Shown here piece by piece: positions 1 through 8,888 of a stretch of 64,000 nucleotides of DNA (position 1 is its first letter; the number at the start of each line of letters is the position of its first letter). The notes beneath the pieces were generated by a model. The model was not told the DNA's origin and did not search any database. It was given only the letters and a program-made list of their open reading frames with translations. A program made the translations under genes and the position numbers. Where the stretch lies: assembly GCF_023716865.1 (NCBI RefSeq), contig NZ_CP092417.1, forward strand, positions 6,494,501 to 6,558,500, written 5' to 3'. This stretch comes from Endozoicomonas sp. SCSIO W0465. GTDB taxonomy: Bacteria; Pseudomonadota; Gammaproteobacteria; Pseudomonadales; Endozoicomonadaceae.

Positions 1-1
1 A

Positions 2-670
2 GACACACAAGGCATGATTACTGATTTTCTTGATGCCGGAAGCCTGGAAAATCCAAACCTTGCCTTTCGACTGGTCACATGGTTATTACAACATCTTTCA
101 TGGCGTGAGCCATTTGAATTGATGGATGGCGTAAATAGTTCAGCAATGACATGGAATAAAATCATCCACCCTGAAATACAGTGGATGGAAAGCAGCAATA
201 ATACCAGCTCTATCACCCACATTAATTCAGAAGGCTATGATTTTGTAGCTGTTCCTGTTGAGGAAAGAGGGATTAAGGCCGTACTTGTTCTACCCCCACA
301 AGATGCAACGGATCAAAACAGTGAAGATCTCAATCGAGTTTTGACAGATGGACTAACGCTCATTCTGGGCAAAACAAAAGAGGATCAGGCAAAACTCACT
401 CTGCCCAAATTCACATTCGACTATCAATTTACAACAGAATACCCAGGGGCTTTAGCCAGCGGCACACATAAGGCTGCATTGACTATTGATGAACAGGGTG
501 CACAGGTAGCTGCAGCATCATGTATGATGGTATCCGATTGTTTTATCCCTCATAATGAACGTCTCCAGTTTAATTTTGATCGTCCATTCTACTTTGCCAT
601 GATTAACCAGCAAAATGCCAAAGACCCCAGAGTAGTTGGTATGGCCCGGATTAATCAGCCCTGGAAGTGA
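2..670 (+). CDS. Serpin-family protease inhibitor, C-terminal part (5' end outside window)
   Basis: The frame is open from base 2, so the gene begins before the window; the first Met is at base 14. Counting from that Met (218 residues), LTLPKF at 128-133 matches a core strand of the serpin fold. DEQGAQVAAAS at 159-169 matches the reactive-loop hinge, where inhibitory serpins carry small residues that let the loop insert into the central sheet. FNFDRPFYFAMI at 187-198 matches the C-terminal serpin signature. Serpins are usually 370-420 residues, so about half is visible. Counting 17 residues from Glu160 puts the scissile P1 near Cys176, but that numbering is approximate. Inhibitory serpins trap serine or cysteine proteases; a host or competitor protease target is inference. 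The stop overlaps a eutP remnant. Confidence 0.85.
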   Translation, partial: DTQGMITDFLDAGSLENPNLAFRLVTWLLQHLSWREPFELMDGVNSSAMTWNKIIHPEIQWMESSNNTSSITHINSEGYDFVAVPVEERGIKAVLVLPPQDATDQNSEDLNRVLTDGLTLILGKTKEDQAKLTLPKFTFDYQFTTEYPGALASGTHKAALTIDEQGAQVAAASCMMVSDCFIPHNERLQFNFDRPFYFAMINQQNAKDPRVVGMARINQPWK

Positions 671-819
671 TTGGCATCATCACCAAGATCGATAGCGAAA
701 AAGCAGACCCGGTATTCTCCCGAAAAGTGCTGAAGGCTGCGGGCATCTCCGCGATATTCGAGATCAGCGCATACTCTGGTATCGGCCTGGAAGCACTGAA
801 AACCTGGCTAGAGAATTGA
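667..819 (+). pseudogene. eutP: Remnant of EutP/PduV-type small GTPase (C-terminal 50 residues)
   Basis: Starting at a GTG that overlaps the serpin stop, 50 codons read VIGIITKIDSEKADPVF, then AAGISAIFEISAYSGIGLE, and end at a stop. This matches the C-terminal end of EutP/PduV, including the TKID guanine-specificity motif and the SA motif. The P-loop and switch regions are absent, so this is a truncated relic. No other ethanolamine-utilisation gene is visible. Its abutment with the serpin stop suggests that the serpin segment arrived by recombination into eutP, which is inference. Confidence 0.6.
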
Positions 820-866
820 TTTTTCGCATGATCCGTGAGATATACCCGTTCGTATAAGAAAAAAAG

Positions 867-894
867 TTTTAAGCCCTGATATCATCAGGCTTAA
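867..894. terminator. Strong hairpin, possible terminator upstream of the HiPIP gene
   Basis: TTTTAAGCC and GGCTTAAAA arms, extended by TGAT/ATCA with one bulged C, form a long hairpin. On the minus strand it is followed by a T-rich run, the usual form of an intrinsic terminator. On the plus strand the run after the stem is A-rich, so plus-strand termination is less certain. Confidence 0.4.
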
Positions 895-923
895 AAAACA
901 TAAAAGTACGATGAGGTCATCCC

Positions 924-1265
924 ATGTCTGAGAAATCATTCGATTCTGAGAAGCGCGGACCCACCCGGCGTCGGTTTTTACAACTGGCTGTTGCTTCTGC
1001 GCTTATTCCTCTTCTTGATATTCCCGGTCGTCAGGCCCGTGCCGATGCACTTCCGGCCCTTGATGAGTCCAGCCCGACAGCAATGGGTCTCTCCTACAAA
1101 AAAACGCAGGAGGCCGCTAAATCCATAGATGGTTATCAGGACGGTCGAAAGTGTGAGAATTGCGCACTCTATACCCCTGAAAACCAGGGTTGCAGGCTAT
1201 TCCCGGCAAACTCCGTAGAACCGGAAGGGTGGTGTAAAGCCTGGGTGCCAAAACCTGCCGGATAG
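924..1265 (+). CDS. High-potential iron-sulfur protein (HiPIP), Tat-exported
   Basis: This 113-residue protein starts with a twin-arginine signal (RRRFLQ at residues 15-20, then a hydrophobic stretch ending near ARA at 38-40). The mature part has the four cluster ligands Cys77, Cys80, Cys90 and Cys104 in the HiPIP pattern CxxC...GC...GWC. HiPIPs are small periplasmic [4Fe-4S] electron carriers that act at high potential, typically between the bc1 complex and an oxidase or reaction centre. Export after folding by Tat fits cluster insertion in the cytoplasm. It stands alone; the hairpin at 867-894 precedes it. The length is normal for a precursor. Confidence 0.93.
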   Translation: MSEKSFDSEKRGPTRRRFLQLAVASALIPLLDIPGRQARADALPALDESSPTAMGLSYKKTQEAAKSIDGYQDGRKCENCALYTPENQGCRLFPANSVEPEGWCKAWVPKPAG

Positions 1266-1302
1266 AATAGTGCAATCAAGCTTCATTACACACAGACACT
1301 TG

Positions 1303-1326
1303 GTTCCCACGGGTCCTCGCGGGAAC
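1303..1326. repeat. REP-like palindrome
   Basis: GTTCCC and GGGAAC arms surround a short GC-rich centre. Related palindromes (TTCCCACG...CGTGGGAA type) occur at about 27793, 34552 and 62920-63025, always between genes, so this is a dispersed REP-type family. Confidence 0.6.
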
Positions 1327-1379
1327 GAGGTAATTATCTGCTATTCTCAACCCATCAAGAATAATCAGAAGTTGTCCTC

Positions 1380-1652
1380 ATGAACCACGATAAAGACAGT
1401 GATGCGCTCTGGAATGCCATTCATCAAATAGAAACCAGCGTTAAAAACGCACAGAATGATATTAAAAAACTGTTCCTGCACAGTGTGCGCCATGAAATAG
1501 CGATTGAGACACTGAACAAAAAGGTGGATGCCAACCAGCAGGAAAATCGTGAACGCTTTAACAGGATTGACAACCGACTTGATAACATCGATAACCGATT
1601 TGATAAGGTTGAAGAGACACTCGCTATCATTGTAAACCACCTCAAGCCATGA
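1380..1652 (+). CDS. Small coiled-coil protein of unknown function
   Basis: This 90-residue protein has no signal peptide or membrane segment. From about residue 40 it is a regular coiled coil with repeated Asn/Asp-containing heptads (RFNRIDNRLDNIDNRF at about 60-75). It resembles short bacterial proteins annotated only as coiled-coil or tail-fibre-like. A minus-strand frame across the same bases also stays open, but it is antisense to the coiled coil and has no recognisable content. No function can be assigned. Confidence 0.6.
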   Translation: MNHDKDSDALWNAIHQIETSVKNAQNDIKKLFLHSVRHEIAIETLNKKVDANQQENRERFNRIDNRLDNIDNRFDKVEETLAIIVNHLKP

Positions 1653-1754
1653 TCTCGTTCCAACAATTTTGGGTCCTTCTTGAGAAGGCATAACCTGCGA
1701 CGACTACAATGCCCTCATTGAGTTCCTCCCCCAGCTGCTCAGGCTTTCAAATGT

Positions 1755-3341
1755 TTAAAGCGTGTTCAAATGATTAATGCACCACCGGGCCCGTTTCAGG
1801 ATGGCATCCCTGTCAGCTGCGCCCTTTTTGTCCCACCCCTTATATACCAGTGCAGTCCGTGGATTGTTCTGCAATACCCCCCGGTGATTTTCCATAAAGT
1901 GCCAGTACAAACTGTTCAGGGGACAGGCGCTTTCAGTCTCTTTTTCCTTCACGCTGTAGACACAGTCTGGGCAATAGTCACTCATTTTCTGTACATAATT
2001 GCCACTGCCTGCATAGGGTTTCGAAGCCACCATACCACCGTCGGCATACTGTGACATGCCCCGGGTATTGGGTAGTTCTACCCACTGAATCGCATCGATA
2101 TAAATTCCCAGATACCACTGATCGACCTGGTCAGGATCAATACCCGCCAGCAGGCAGAAATTGCCAGTGATCATCAACCGCTGAATATGATGGGCATAGG
2201 CATACTGCAATGACTGGGTAATGGCGTGGCGCATACAGTTCATATCTGTCTGTCCGGTCCAGAACCAGCCAGGAAGATCACCATTTGCGTTCAGGAAATT
2301 CATGGACTCATAACCCGGCATATTGCTCCAGTAAACACCCCGGATATATTCACGCCATCCCAGAATCTGACGAACAAAGCCCTCTATTTGCGCCAGAGAA
2401 ATCACGTCCGGATTTTCCTGCCAGGTTTTAATGGCCTTATTGATCACCTGTTTCGGATGGAGCATTTTGGTATTCAGGGCAAAGGAGAGCCGGGAATGGT
2501 AGAGGCTCCATTGATGGTCGCTGTTTGCAGTCATCGCGTCCTGGAACTGGCCAAAATACGGCAGGCAATGGGTACAAAAATAATTCAGTAACTTTAATGA
2601 CTGCTGACGGGTAATTGGCCAGAGCAAATGAGTACCAACCTCACCAAAACTCTGCACCTTATGGCGTTTCAGCCGTTCCAGTACTGCTGCTGTTGCACTG
2701 GCAAATACTAACGGTTCCGGAATCTGCTCAAGGTCAGCCACTTTGAGCTTACAGCGATTATCCGCATCATAATTCCATTGCCCTCCTTCCGGCTGGCCAT
2801 CACACATCAGGATATTATGTTGCTGACGCATCTTTCGGTAGAACGTTTCCATTCTGCCAGGCTTACCAGGCTTGAACCGTTTGGCAAGCTCATCAAAAGG
2901 GACCAGAAAATGTTCGGTATCCCATTCTTTTTTAGAGATGTTTTTAGCAATGGTTTTCTTAATTAACTTATCGGGCTCAAAGTCTCTTAGCTGTTCCAGC
3001 AAACGATATTCATCAGGCCGCTGGTATTCAAAACGGGTCACTGAATATTGTCGGCACAGTTGGACGATCAGCGAAGGCAGGTCGTTAAAGTCCTTGGTTT
3101 CATCCAGCGTTAGGTGAAGTACCTGATGCCCCGCTTGCTGCAATGCCGTAGCGAACTGTTCCATGGCGAGGAAAAAACCACAGATCTTCTGCACATGGTG
3201 TTTAACATAACCAGTTTCCTGAAGCAGCTCGGCAATCACATAAACACACTCGTCATCCTGCTTGCTGAACCAGCTATGACGGGCATTGAGCTGATCTCCG
3301 AGAATCAGCCTGAGGGTAGAATAGTGTTTATTGTGCTTCAT
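1755..3341 (-). CDS. Prokaryotic (6-4) photolyase / FeS-BCP family cryptochrome-photolyase
   Basis: This 528-residue protein opens with LRLILGDQLNARHSWF, the start of the 'deoxyribodipyrimidine photolyase-related' family. Four cysteines, Cys369, Cys457, Cys460 and Cys473, show the spacing (88, 3, 13) of the [4Fe-4S] ligands of Agrobacterium PhrB. The FAD-binding region WRMYI-like GWREYIRG and the NTRGMSQYADGG stretch are present. Members use FAD, a lumazine antenna and an iron-sulfur cluster to repair (6-4) photoproducts with light. The start overlaps the end of the DUF2256 gene by 14 bases, so the two are translationally coupled. No truncation was seen. This gene is intact, unlike the DASH cryptochrome at 13.6-22.3 kb. 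Confidence 0.93.
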   Translation of the reverse strand: MKHNKHYSTLRLILGDQLNARHSWFSKQDDECVYVIAELLQETGYVKHHVQKICGFFLAMEQFATALQQAGHQVLHLTLDETKDFNDLPSLIVQLCRQYSVTRFEYQRPDEYRLLEQLRDFEPDKLIKKTIAKNISKKEWDTEHFLVPFDELAKRFKPGKPGRMETFYRKMRQQHNILMCDGQPEGGQWNYDADNRCKLKVADLEQIPEPLVFASATAAVLERLKRHKVQSFGEVGTHLLWPITRQQSLKLLNYFCTHCLPYFGQFQDAMTANSDHQWSLYHSRLSFALNTKMLHPKQVINKAIKTWQENPDVISLAQIEGFVRQILGWREYIRGVYWSNMPGYESMNFLNANGDLPGWFWTGQTDMNCMRHAITQSLQYAYAHHIQRLMITGNFCLLAGIDPDQVDQWYLGIYIDAIQWVELPNTRGMSQYADGGMVASKPYAGSGNYVQKMSDYCPDCVYSVKEKETESACPLNSLYWHFMENHRGVLQNNPRTALVYKGWDKKGAADRDAILKRARWCINHLNTL

Positions 3342-3513
3342 CCGTCACCCGGTGTCGTTGAGATCGGCAACGCCTTGAACAGTAGCGAACTGCATCCCAG
3401 CAACGCTCCCACTTTTTTCGCCAGGAAAAAGGGCGATGGCAAACAGGACACTGCTTTTGTGCGGATCGATCCACCTTGCTGTCGGCAGTTTTTGGCCTTC
3501 GAGAGTACTTCAT
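3328..3513 (-). CDS. DUF2256 zinc-ribbon-like small protein
   Basis: This 61-residue protein contains CPVCHRPFSWRKKWERCWD followed by VRYCSRRCR, the DUF2256 signature, with two CxxC-type pairs likely to bind zinc. DUF2256 genes are commonly found next to photolyase/cryptochrome genes. Here the gene lies directly upstream of the iron-sulfur photolyase and overlaps its start, so a linked role in repair or cofactor assembly is plausible but unproven. Confidence 0.85.
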   Translation of the reverse strand: MKYSRRPKTADSKVDRSAQKQCPVCHRPFSWRKKWERCWDAVRYCSRRCRSQRHRVTDEAQ

Positions 3514-3540
3514 GCCTTTTTACATCAGTCAGATTGATTG

Positions 3541-3560
3541 CGATATATCGCCGTATATCG
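3541..3560. promoter_or_regulatory. Candidate operator upstream of DUF2256-photolyase
   Basis: CGATATATCG followed by CCGTATATCG gives a near-perfect dyad of two related half-sites, ending 28 bases upstream of the DUF2256 start. The position suits a repressor or activator site for the photolyase operon. The binding protein is unknown. Confidence 0.35.
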
Positions 3561-3613
3561 GTTATCCCGCTACCTGGCAGCAGCAGGTCGCCCGAGAATA
3601 GTATAACCCTTTA

Positions 3614-3773
3614 GGCTCTTGTAGGATTTCAGACTGCTACTGGGTTGAACATTGCTGAAGCCCTTTATCTACAAAGGTTGTCAGCATATTGTCCGGTAAT
3701 GTTGCTCAATCCTTGTTTTTCGTGACCTACAGTCAGTTTTCACTGTAGAGCAGTTCGTAATCAAAATAGAGCC
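3614..3773 (-). mobile_element. 160-bp MITE, copy 1 (ISL3-like ends)
   Basis: The element is exactly 160 bp with terminal inverted repeats GGCTCT...AGAGCC. The 8-bp target duplication ACCCTTTA lies at 3606-3613 and 3774-3781. It reads identically to copies at 3833-3992 and 14720-14879. It has no coding capacity. GGCTCT ends with 8-bp duplications are typical of ISL3-family elements, so it is probably a deletion derivative mobilised in trans. Confidence 0.85.
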
Positions 3774-3832
3774 ACCCTTTATTAGGGCTGGTTTTCTTGA
3801 CTATTGATGTTTGTCACTGTCTTAATTCGGGA

Positions 3833-3992
3833 GGCTCTTGTAGGATTTCAGACTGCTACTGGGTTGAACATTGCTGAAGCCCTTTATCTACAAAGGTTGT
3901 CAGCATATTGTCCGGTAATGTTGCTCAATCCTTGTTTTTCGTGACCTACAGTCAGTTTTCACTGTAGAGCAGTTCGTAATCAAAATAGAGCC
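3833..3992 (-). mobile_element. 160-bp MITE, copy 2
   Basis: Same sequence and orientation as copy 1, only 59 bases away. The 8-bp duplication ATTCGGGA lies at 3825-3832 and 3993-4000. It falls in codon 285 of the rebuilt oxygenase gene, three codons before its natural stop. Confidence 0.88.
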
Positions 3993-4149
3993 ATTCGGGA
4001 TTAGCAAACAAAATGAATAGACGTTTTTCTGCAACACCGACTGCTTCACCAATATACTCAGCATCAGCGCCTTGATGTAACAGGTTGTGCCTATTCGTGA
4101 ACAGGAATCCACTATTTTGGGAATAATCGTGGTTTTCTATGGTCTCTTC

Positions 4150-5876
4150 GTAATTTCTCAAAAAGTGCTGGAAGCAGGATAATTTCGGTCAGTCGTCTAT
4201 CCTCTCACCATGGCTTTTCTAGAACACCAGCAGTTACAACCTGAAGATCTACTGAGATTCATCACTCAGCAGCAAGAGCAGATCATTCAGCTCAAAGAGC
4301 AGATAGAATTGCTTGAAGCAGAGATTCGTCGTCTAAAAAAACTGCCCGCAAAGCCTGACATCAAACCAAACACCAAACCTCCCGATGATGACACCGGCAG
4401 CCCTGATGGAGATCCATCCGCTCCTGAGGGTAACGATGGAGCCAGCCCAGACACCTCGTCAAAGCAGAAGGTTAAGAAGCCCAACGAGAAAACCAGAAAG
4501 CAGCGTAAACAGCCCCGAAAGCCATCGGCGGAAAAATCCATACCCATTGCTGCCACTGATGTTCCGGAGGGATCAATCAGGAATGGAACCACCCCTTTTC
4601 ATGTTCAGGAACTGACAATACAAACATCCAGTATTGAATATCTTTTAGAGCAATGGGTGACACCCGATGGACAAACCATTACGGCCAAACCGCCAGCCAG
4701 CCTTCATGGACATCATTACGGGCCAATGCTGCAGGCCTACGTTCTGCACCAGTATCATGGTTGCTCCGTTACCCAGCCAGAACTGCTGGACTGGCTATGG
4801 GACATTGGAATCTCTATTTCCAGCGGGGAACTCAGCCAGCTTCTGACGAAAGGACACGAGCAGTTCCATGCTGAGAAAGATGAGCTGTTGACTACAGGTA
4901 TTCGCTGTTCAAGTTATATCCAGACAGACGACACGGGAACAAGGCATAAGGGGAAGAACGGTTACTGCACCATCATCAATAACGAGTCCTTTGCCTGGTT
5001 CGAGAGCACAGACAGCAAAAGCCGGGAAAATTTCGTAAGCCTACTGCACCGCCCATGGTCAACTTACACGTTCACCGACGATGCCTTGATCTATCTGGAA
5101 AAACTGGATTACCCCAAAAAGTGGCTACGCGTTCTTAATCCATACAGAGGCGTCACCTTCCTGAGCCATGAAGCCTGGGAAGAATGTATGAAAGACCTGA
5201 GACTAACTGGTAGACGGCGCCAGCAGGCCAGTGAAGCCATGATTTATGGCAGCCTGATACAGCATGGAGCAGGACATCTTACCACCTTCAGTGATGGGGC
5301 AAGGCAGTTCGACGTTTTCAAACACAGCCAGTGCTGGATACATGCAGAGCGAGGGCTGGCAAAAGTTCATCCGGTCAATGATCAGCAGGCCATGGCTCAG
5401 AAATGGCTTCGGACATGGTTCTGGGCCATTTACGATGACCTTAAAGACTTCAAGACAGAGCCAACTGAAAAAAAGGCAATAAAAGTACGACAGGGGTTCC
5501 AGGCGCTGATCCAAACCCAAACGTGCAGTGGGCTTCTTCAGGATGCTCTGTCAGGGTTGGCTGTAATCAAGGAAGAGCTATTACTGGTTCTGGATGACCC
5601 GAGCTTACCGCTGCACAACAACCTGAGCGAGAGTCAGATACGAGAATATGTTAAACGACGAAAGATCAGTAGTGGGACGCGAAGCGATTTGGGGCGGCAA
5701 TGTCGCGACACCTTTGCCAGCCTGAAAAAAACGTGTCGCCTGTATGGTCTCTCTTTTTGGGATTATCTGAAAAGCCGACTAATGGGCGATGGGTTATTTC
5801 CGAGATTGAGTAACCTGATTGAGGAGGCTTCACGTCATCTTCCGTGTGGTGCTGCCAGCAGTTTTTGAGAAATTAC
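4150..5876 (+). mobile_element. IS66-family element 'a', copy 1
   Basis: The 1,727-bp element has inverted ends GTAATTTCTCAAAAA and the perfect 8-bp duplication GTCTCTTC at 4142-4149 and 5877-5884, as IS66 elements make. It carries only a tnpC-type transposase and no tnpA/tnpB, as in the single-gene IS66 subgroup. It sits in codon 235 of the oxygenase gene. Copy 2 at 8889-10615 has the same length. Confidence 0.93.
4210..5868 (+). CDS. IS66-type transposase (element a, copy 1)
   Basis: This 552-residue protein begins with a coiled coil (EQIIQLKEQIELLEAEI at about 18-34), as in IS66 TnpC. A Pro/Lys/Asp-rich linker follows, then the catalytic region with TDDTGT (first Asp) and HNNLSESQIREY near the C terminus (catalytic Glu). 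The protein is identical to that of the second copy, so both are probably functional and recently copied. Confidence 0.93.
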   Translation: MAFLEHQQLQPEDLLRFITQQQEQIIQLKEQIELLEAEIRRLKKLPAKPDIKPNTKPPDDDTGSPDGDPSAPEGNDGASPDTSSKQKVKKPNEKTRKQRKQPRKPSAEKSIPIAATDVPEGSIRNGTTPFHVQELTIQTSSIEYLLEQWVTPDGQTITAKPPASLHGHHYGPMLQAYVLHQYHGCSVTQPELLDWLWDIGISISSGELSQLLTKGHEQFHAEKDELLTTGIRCSSYIQTDDTGTRHKGKNGYCTIINNESFAWFESTDSKSRENFVSLLHRPWSTYTFTDDALIYLEKLDYPKKWLRVLNPYRGVTFLSHEAWEECMKDLRLTGRRRQQASEAMIYGSLIQHGAGHLTTFSDGARQFDVFKHSQCWIHAERGLAKVHPVNDQQAMAQKWLRTWFWAIYDDLKDFKTEPTEKKAIKVRQGFQALIQTQTCSGLLQDALSGLAVIKEELLLVLDDPSLPLHNNLSESQIREYVKRRKISSGTRSDLGRQCRDTFASLKKTCRLYGLSFWDYLKSRLMGDGLFPRLSNLIEEASRHLPCGAASSF

Positions 5877-6258
5877 GTCTCTTCCACAACCCTGAGGGGA
5901 ATCTCACCTTGCTGGCCAGTGTTTAGTCCGCCGCCTTGATAGCCCACACCACGATTCATTTGCACCACCAAACTGGTATCACCGGGGTCTTGATGCCATC
6001 TTAATCCGGAGCAGGGAGTTTCGTCGGTAATACGATATCGAACAACGCCTACCCTATCAATATTCACACGGCGACCAGCCCATGAACTCTTTTCAGCCAT
6101 GAGTTCCAATGCTTCAGTCGCAAGATCGGCGAGCACGTCGCAGCCTGGATGAAGGTTTTCAAGCAGTTTTTCACATATTTCTGCTTTTTTCATGAGTTTG
6201 CCTTTGCCATCAAATTCTGCACATATTCTATTAACAGAGCCATTGGTTAGGAGGGCTA

Positions 6259-7690
6259 CTTAAGGTAGACATTAAGCCCCACCCACCGCACAAAGGCCTA
6301 ATCTTGTACGCCCTGAACAACCATCCCGTGCAGGGTGTTCTCGTTTCGCATTATTTCCCCAGAAGTCCAGTAGCTTTTTAATGCATGAGACCAATGACTT
6401 TCCTGCATTCATCAACGATGAAATCACATTACCAAACAGGTGAGTCCCACTTTTCATCACCTTGTGCGTCGAGATTTCCTCAATGCTCCCACTTTCACAG
6501 AGGTTCGCCTGTGCAGCATGGGCAAGGTACCTTTTCAACGTCACAACCACAAAGGACATCAGAATCAGGCTAAACACCAGTGTCGCTGATTTGGTGTTAA
6601 AACGATGCCACCCTGAATAGGATTTGATCTCTTTGAAAATCAGCTCTATCTGCCACCGTAGACGATAGGCCTGGAGCACATCACTCAAGGTGAACTCCAC
6701 CCGGTTCAGGTTGGTCACAACGAAAACCCACTTCTGTTTTTTGTCATTCCAGCGGACAACCAAGCGGAATGGCCAGGCTTTGAATCCCGGCCATTCTACA
6801 TCCAGGTCGAGGCACTGGTCTTTGGGGAAGCCAGACAGTACATCCTTCAGTTTTTGTCCTTTGTAGCGATTGAGATTCTTGCCATCCTCCCGTACCGCGC
6901 TGAGTATCGTCGGGTTGATACTCTGAGGTGCCTTGCAGATAAAAGAACCCTCCCTGTCATCAATAGCGGCAAAGAGTTCCAGCTCAAAATAACCGGCATC
7001 CATTAGCATCAGGATATAGGCCATGGATGTTGGCAGTGGTGGCAGACAGTCTCTTTCTGAACGGGTATCTTCAGTCAGCTGCACCCGCACCAGGTTGTTG
7101 GTGAGAAGATCCATTGTCGTATGAAGCTCGACGGCAGCAGGACTGACCGTTGAGAACCTGCCGGGAAATGCTTCTTTCAGGGCATCATAGACAGCTTGTG
7201 ACGAACCGTCCTGAATCAGAATGTGCTCAAACTCTGAAAATGGACTGTCTTCATCAAACGCCATGACTTTGCGGGAAAATATTTCCAGACACTGCACCCA
7301 TAGCCACAGGATAAGAGTAGGCAGCGCGTCCTTTTTAGCTTGATTTGCCCAAGAACGATAAGAGACATTCAGCCCCGTCAACTCGTTAAATTTACGGTGT
7401 AGATCCGCCTGGGTATCGCAGTTTCCATCACCAGCGAGGGCATCGATCAGTGAGAGGATAAAATCCAAAGGACGGATATCTCGCTGTCGTATAGTAAAAC
7501 CAAGCTGTTCCGCCATACTTAGGAGTTCTGACCGGTCGAAACAGGTCAACAGTTTTTTTCAACTAATCTACTATTTGCAGTACTCATCTTGTTCAGCCAT
7601 TGATAATGGTTTCGAAGCTTTATTGTGGCTGTTCAAGGTGGGTTCTGCCGCCGGAAACGAACCTTTTTTGAGCTTAATGTCTACCCTAAG
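6259..7690 (-). mobile_element. IS4-family element in the oxygenase gene
   Basis: The 1,432-bp element has ends CTTAAGGTAGACATTAAG and CTTAGGGTAGACATTAAG as inverted repeats. The 10-bp target duplication AGGAGGGCTA lies at 6249-6258 and 7691-7700. A 10-12 bp duplication is usual for IS4. Only one copy is present in the window. Confidence 0.92.
6272..7549 (-). CDS. IS4-family transposase
   Basis: This 425-residue DDE transposase has the first Asp in ILIQDGSS, the second in LMLMDAGYFE, and the IS4 signature YRLRWQIELIFKEIK carrying the catalytic Glu in the Y(2)R(3)E(6)K pattern. It is uninterrupted and of normal length, so it is probably functional. Confidence 0.92.
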   Translation of the reverse strand: MTCFDRSELLSMAEQLGFTIRQRDIRPLDFILSLIDALAGDGNCDTQADLHRKFNELTGLNVSYRSWANQAKKDALPTLILWLWVQCLEIFSRKVMAFDEDSPFSEFEHILIQDGSSQAVYDALKEAFPGRFSTVSPAAVELHTTMDLLTNNLVRVQLTEDTRSERDCLPPLPTSMAYILMLMDAGYFELELFAAIDDREGSFICKAPQSINPTILSAVREDGKNLNRYKGQKLKDVLSGFPKDQCLDLDVEWPGFKAWPFRLVVRWNDKKQKWVFVVTNLNRVEFTLSDVLQAYRLRWQIELIFKEIKSYSGWHRFNTKSATLVFSLILMSFVVVTLKRYLAHAAQANLCESGSIEEISTHKVMKSGTHLFGNVISSLMNAGKSLVSCIKKLLDFWGNNAKREHPARDGCSGRTRLGLCAVGGA

Positions 7691-7746
7691 AGGAGGGCTA
7701 TATAACGGACAGCAGTATTTTCTACCAGGCGTACATGCCCAACTGA

Positions 7747-8855
7747 GGCTAAGTTACCGTTAATGGTTGGAAGCACCAATGTTCAGTAATTCTGCTGATC
7801 AACCGGCCAACAGTTAATTTTTTTGCTGCCGTCAGTTCTCGCCTCCAGGCCAGATAATGGGGAAGGTAACGAGTTGCAACCCCTTGGAATACGCCGCCAA
7901 TCCAGCGTTTTAAATGACTGTGATAAGAATTTACAGTCTGGATGTGGTAGATGCCTTCAACAACATGTTGACCTGCTGATGTCACCAGCTCCTTGAAGAC
8001 AAATCCAAGCTTGTCAGCAAGTTTTTCGTGAGCGAGGTGTGCATCCGCACAGACCGTGGCCTGTATCGATATGCGGCCATTTAAATGCCTGCACAATTCA
8101 TTAGCACTTTCGTTTTCTAATACACCGTCAACGGTATTTCGATTACGGTCCCGAGCCACCATTACCGGGACTTTTCGGGCTTTGTTGGGATCATTACCCC
8201 GCTTTCGGGTTGGCCGTGGAAGGCCTTCTCTTTGCCCTTTGAAGGATTCACGGAAAAATGTTTCATCAAGCTCAGTAATGCCACAAAGCTCTTCTGCTTG
8301 ATCATTATTAATCACTTCAAGAAAGCGGTGACGCCAGCGGAACGCAGTTTTCAAGTCAATGGCATTCTCAGCAGCAGCTGGTCGCAAGACCATAGAGTGA
8401 GTCATACCTGCGAGGTACTTGTTCCATTTTTCAGGGTGCCTGAGCCTTGCCAAAGGCGTTCCACTAAAGGCGTTAAACGTTGAGTCGCAAGTCTTGCAGT
8501 GGTAGCGCTGTCGGCCATTTCGTATGCCCCAGCGACCAACGCTATGGCTTTTGCATTTGGGGCACCTGGGGTTTTCGGCAAATTGGGCAAGTATGCTCTT
8601 TTCTACGTCAGGTGTTGCATTATCGTTATTGGGTATAGATTCACTGTAAACAGGTTCAGAGTCAGTGGTTTCTACTACCTCGGTAACCTCTATTTGAGTA
8701 CTAAGGAGCGAGTTGTTAAGAATGTCTCGCTGTTCACTGGTTAATGTTGAAATGGAATCAATAAAATTCTGGAAGAGTTCAGATTGCATATCACTCCCCT
8801 ACAACGTAGATTTTATGGGAGTTTAGCTGATTCAACCATTAACGGTAACTTAGCC
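7747..8855 (-). mobile_element. IS1595-family element 'a'
   Basis: The element is about 1,109 bp with inverted ends GGCTAAGTTACCGTTAATGG. The flanks share CCAACTGA (8 bp, or 9 with an extra C) at 7738-7746 and 8856-8864. It lies at codon 95/96 of the oxygenase gene, between the IS4 copy and IS66a copy 2. Confidence 0.9.
7749..8789 (-). CDS. IS1595-family transposase (element a)
   Basis: This 346-residue protein has a zinc ribbon (CPKC...YHCKTC, about residues 76-103). The ISXO2-like catalytic domain follows: ITELDETFF (first Asp), VCADAHL (second Asp), and the C-terminal YHSHLKRWIGGVFQGVATRY block characteristic of this family. The stop lies inside the terminal repeat. It is intact. Confidence 0.92.
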   Translation of the reverse strand: MQSELFQNFIDSISTLTSEQRDILNNSLLSTQIEVTEVVETTDSEPVYSESIPNNDNATPDVEKSILAQFAENPRCPKCKSHSVGRWGIRNGRQRYHCKTCDSTFNAFSGTPLARLRHPEKWNKYLAGMTHSMVLRPAAAENAIDLKTAFRWRHRFLEVINNDQAEELCGITELDETFFRESFKGQREGLPRPTRKRGNDPNKARKVPVMVARDRNRNTVDGVLENESANELCRHLNGRISIQATVCADAHLAHEKLADKLGFVFKELVTSAGQHVVEGIYHIQTVNSYHSHLKRWIGGVFQGVATRYLPHYLAWRRELTAAKKLTVGRLISRITEHWCFQPLTVT

Positions 8856-8888
8856 CCCAACTGACTTAAAGACTTTGCTCTTTGATTC

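Noticed and set aside
3114..3614. Plus-strand 166-codon open frame across the photolyase start
   Set aside because: It is antisense to the photolyase and DUF2256 genes, whose motifs are unambiguous.
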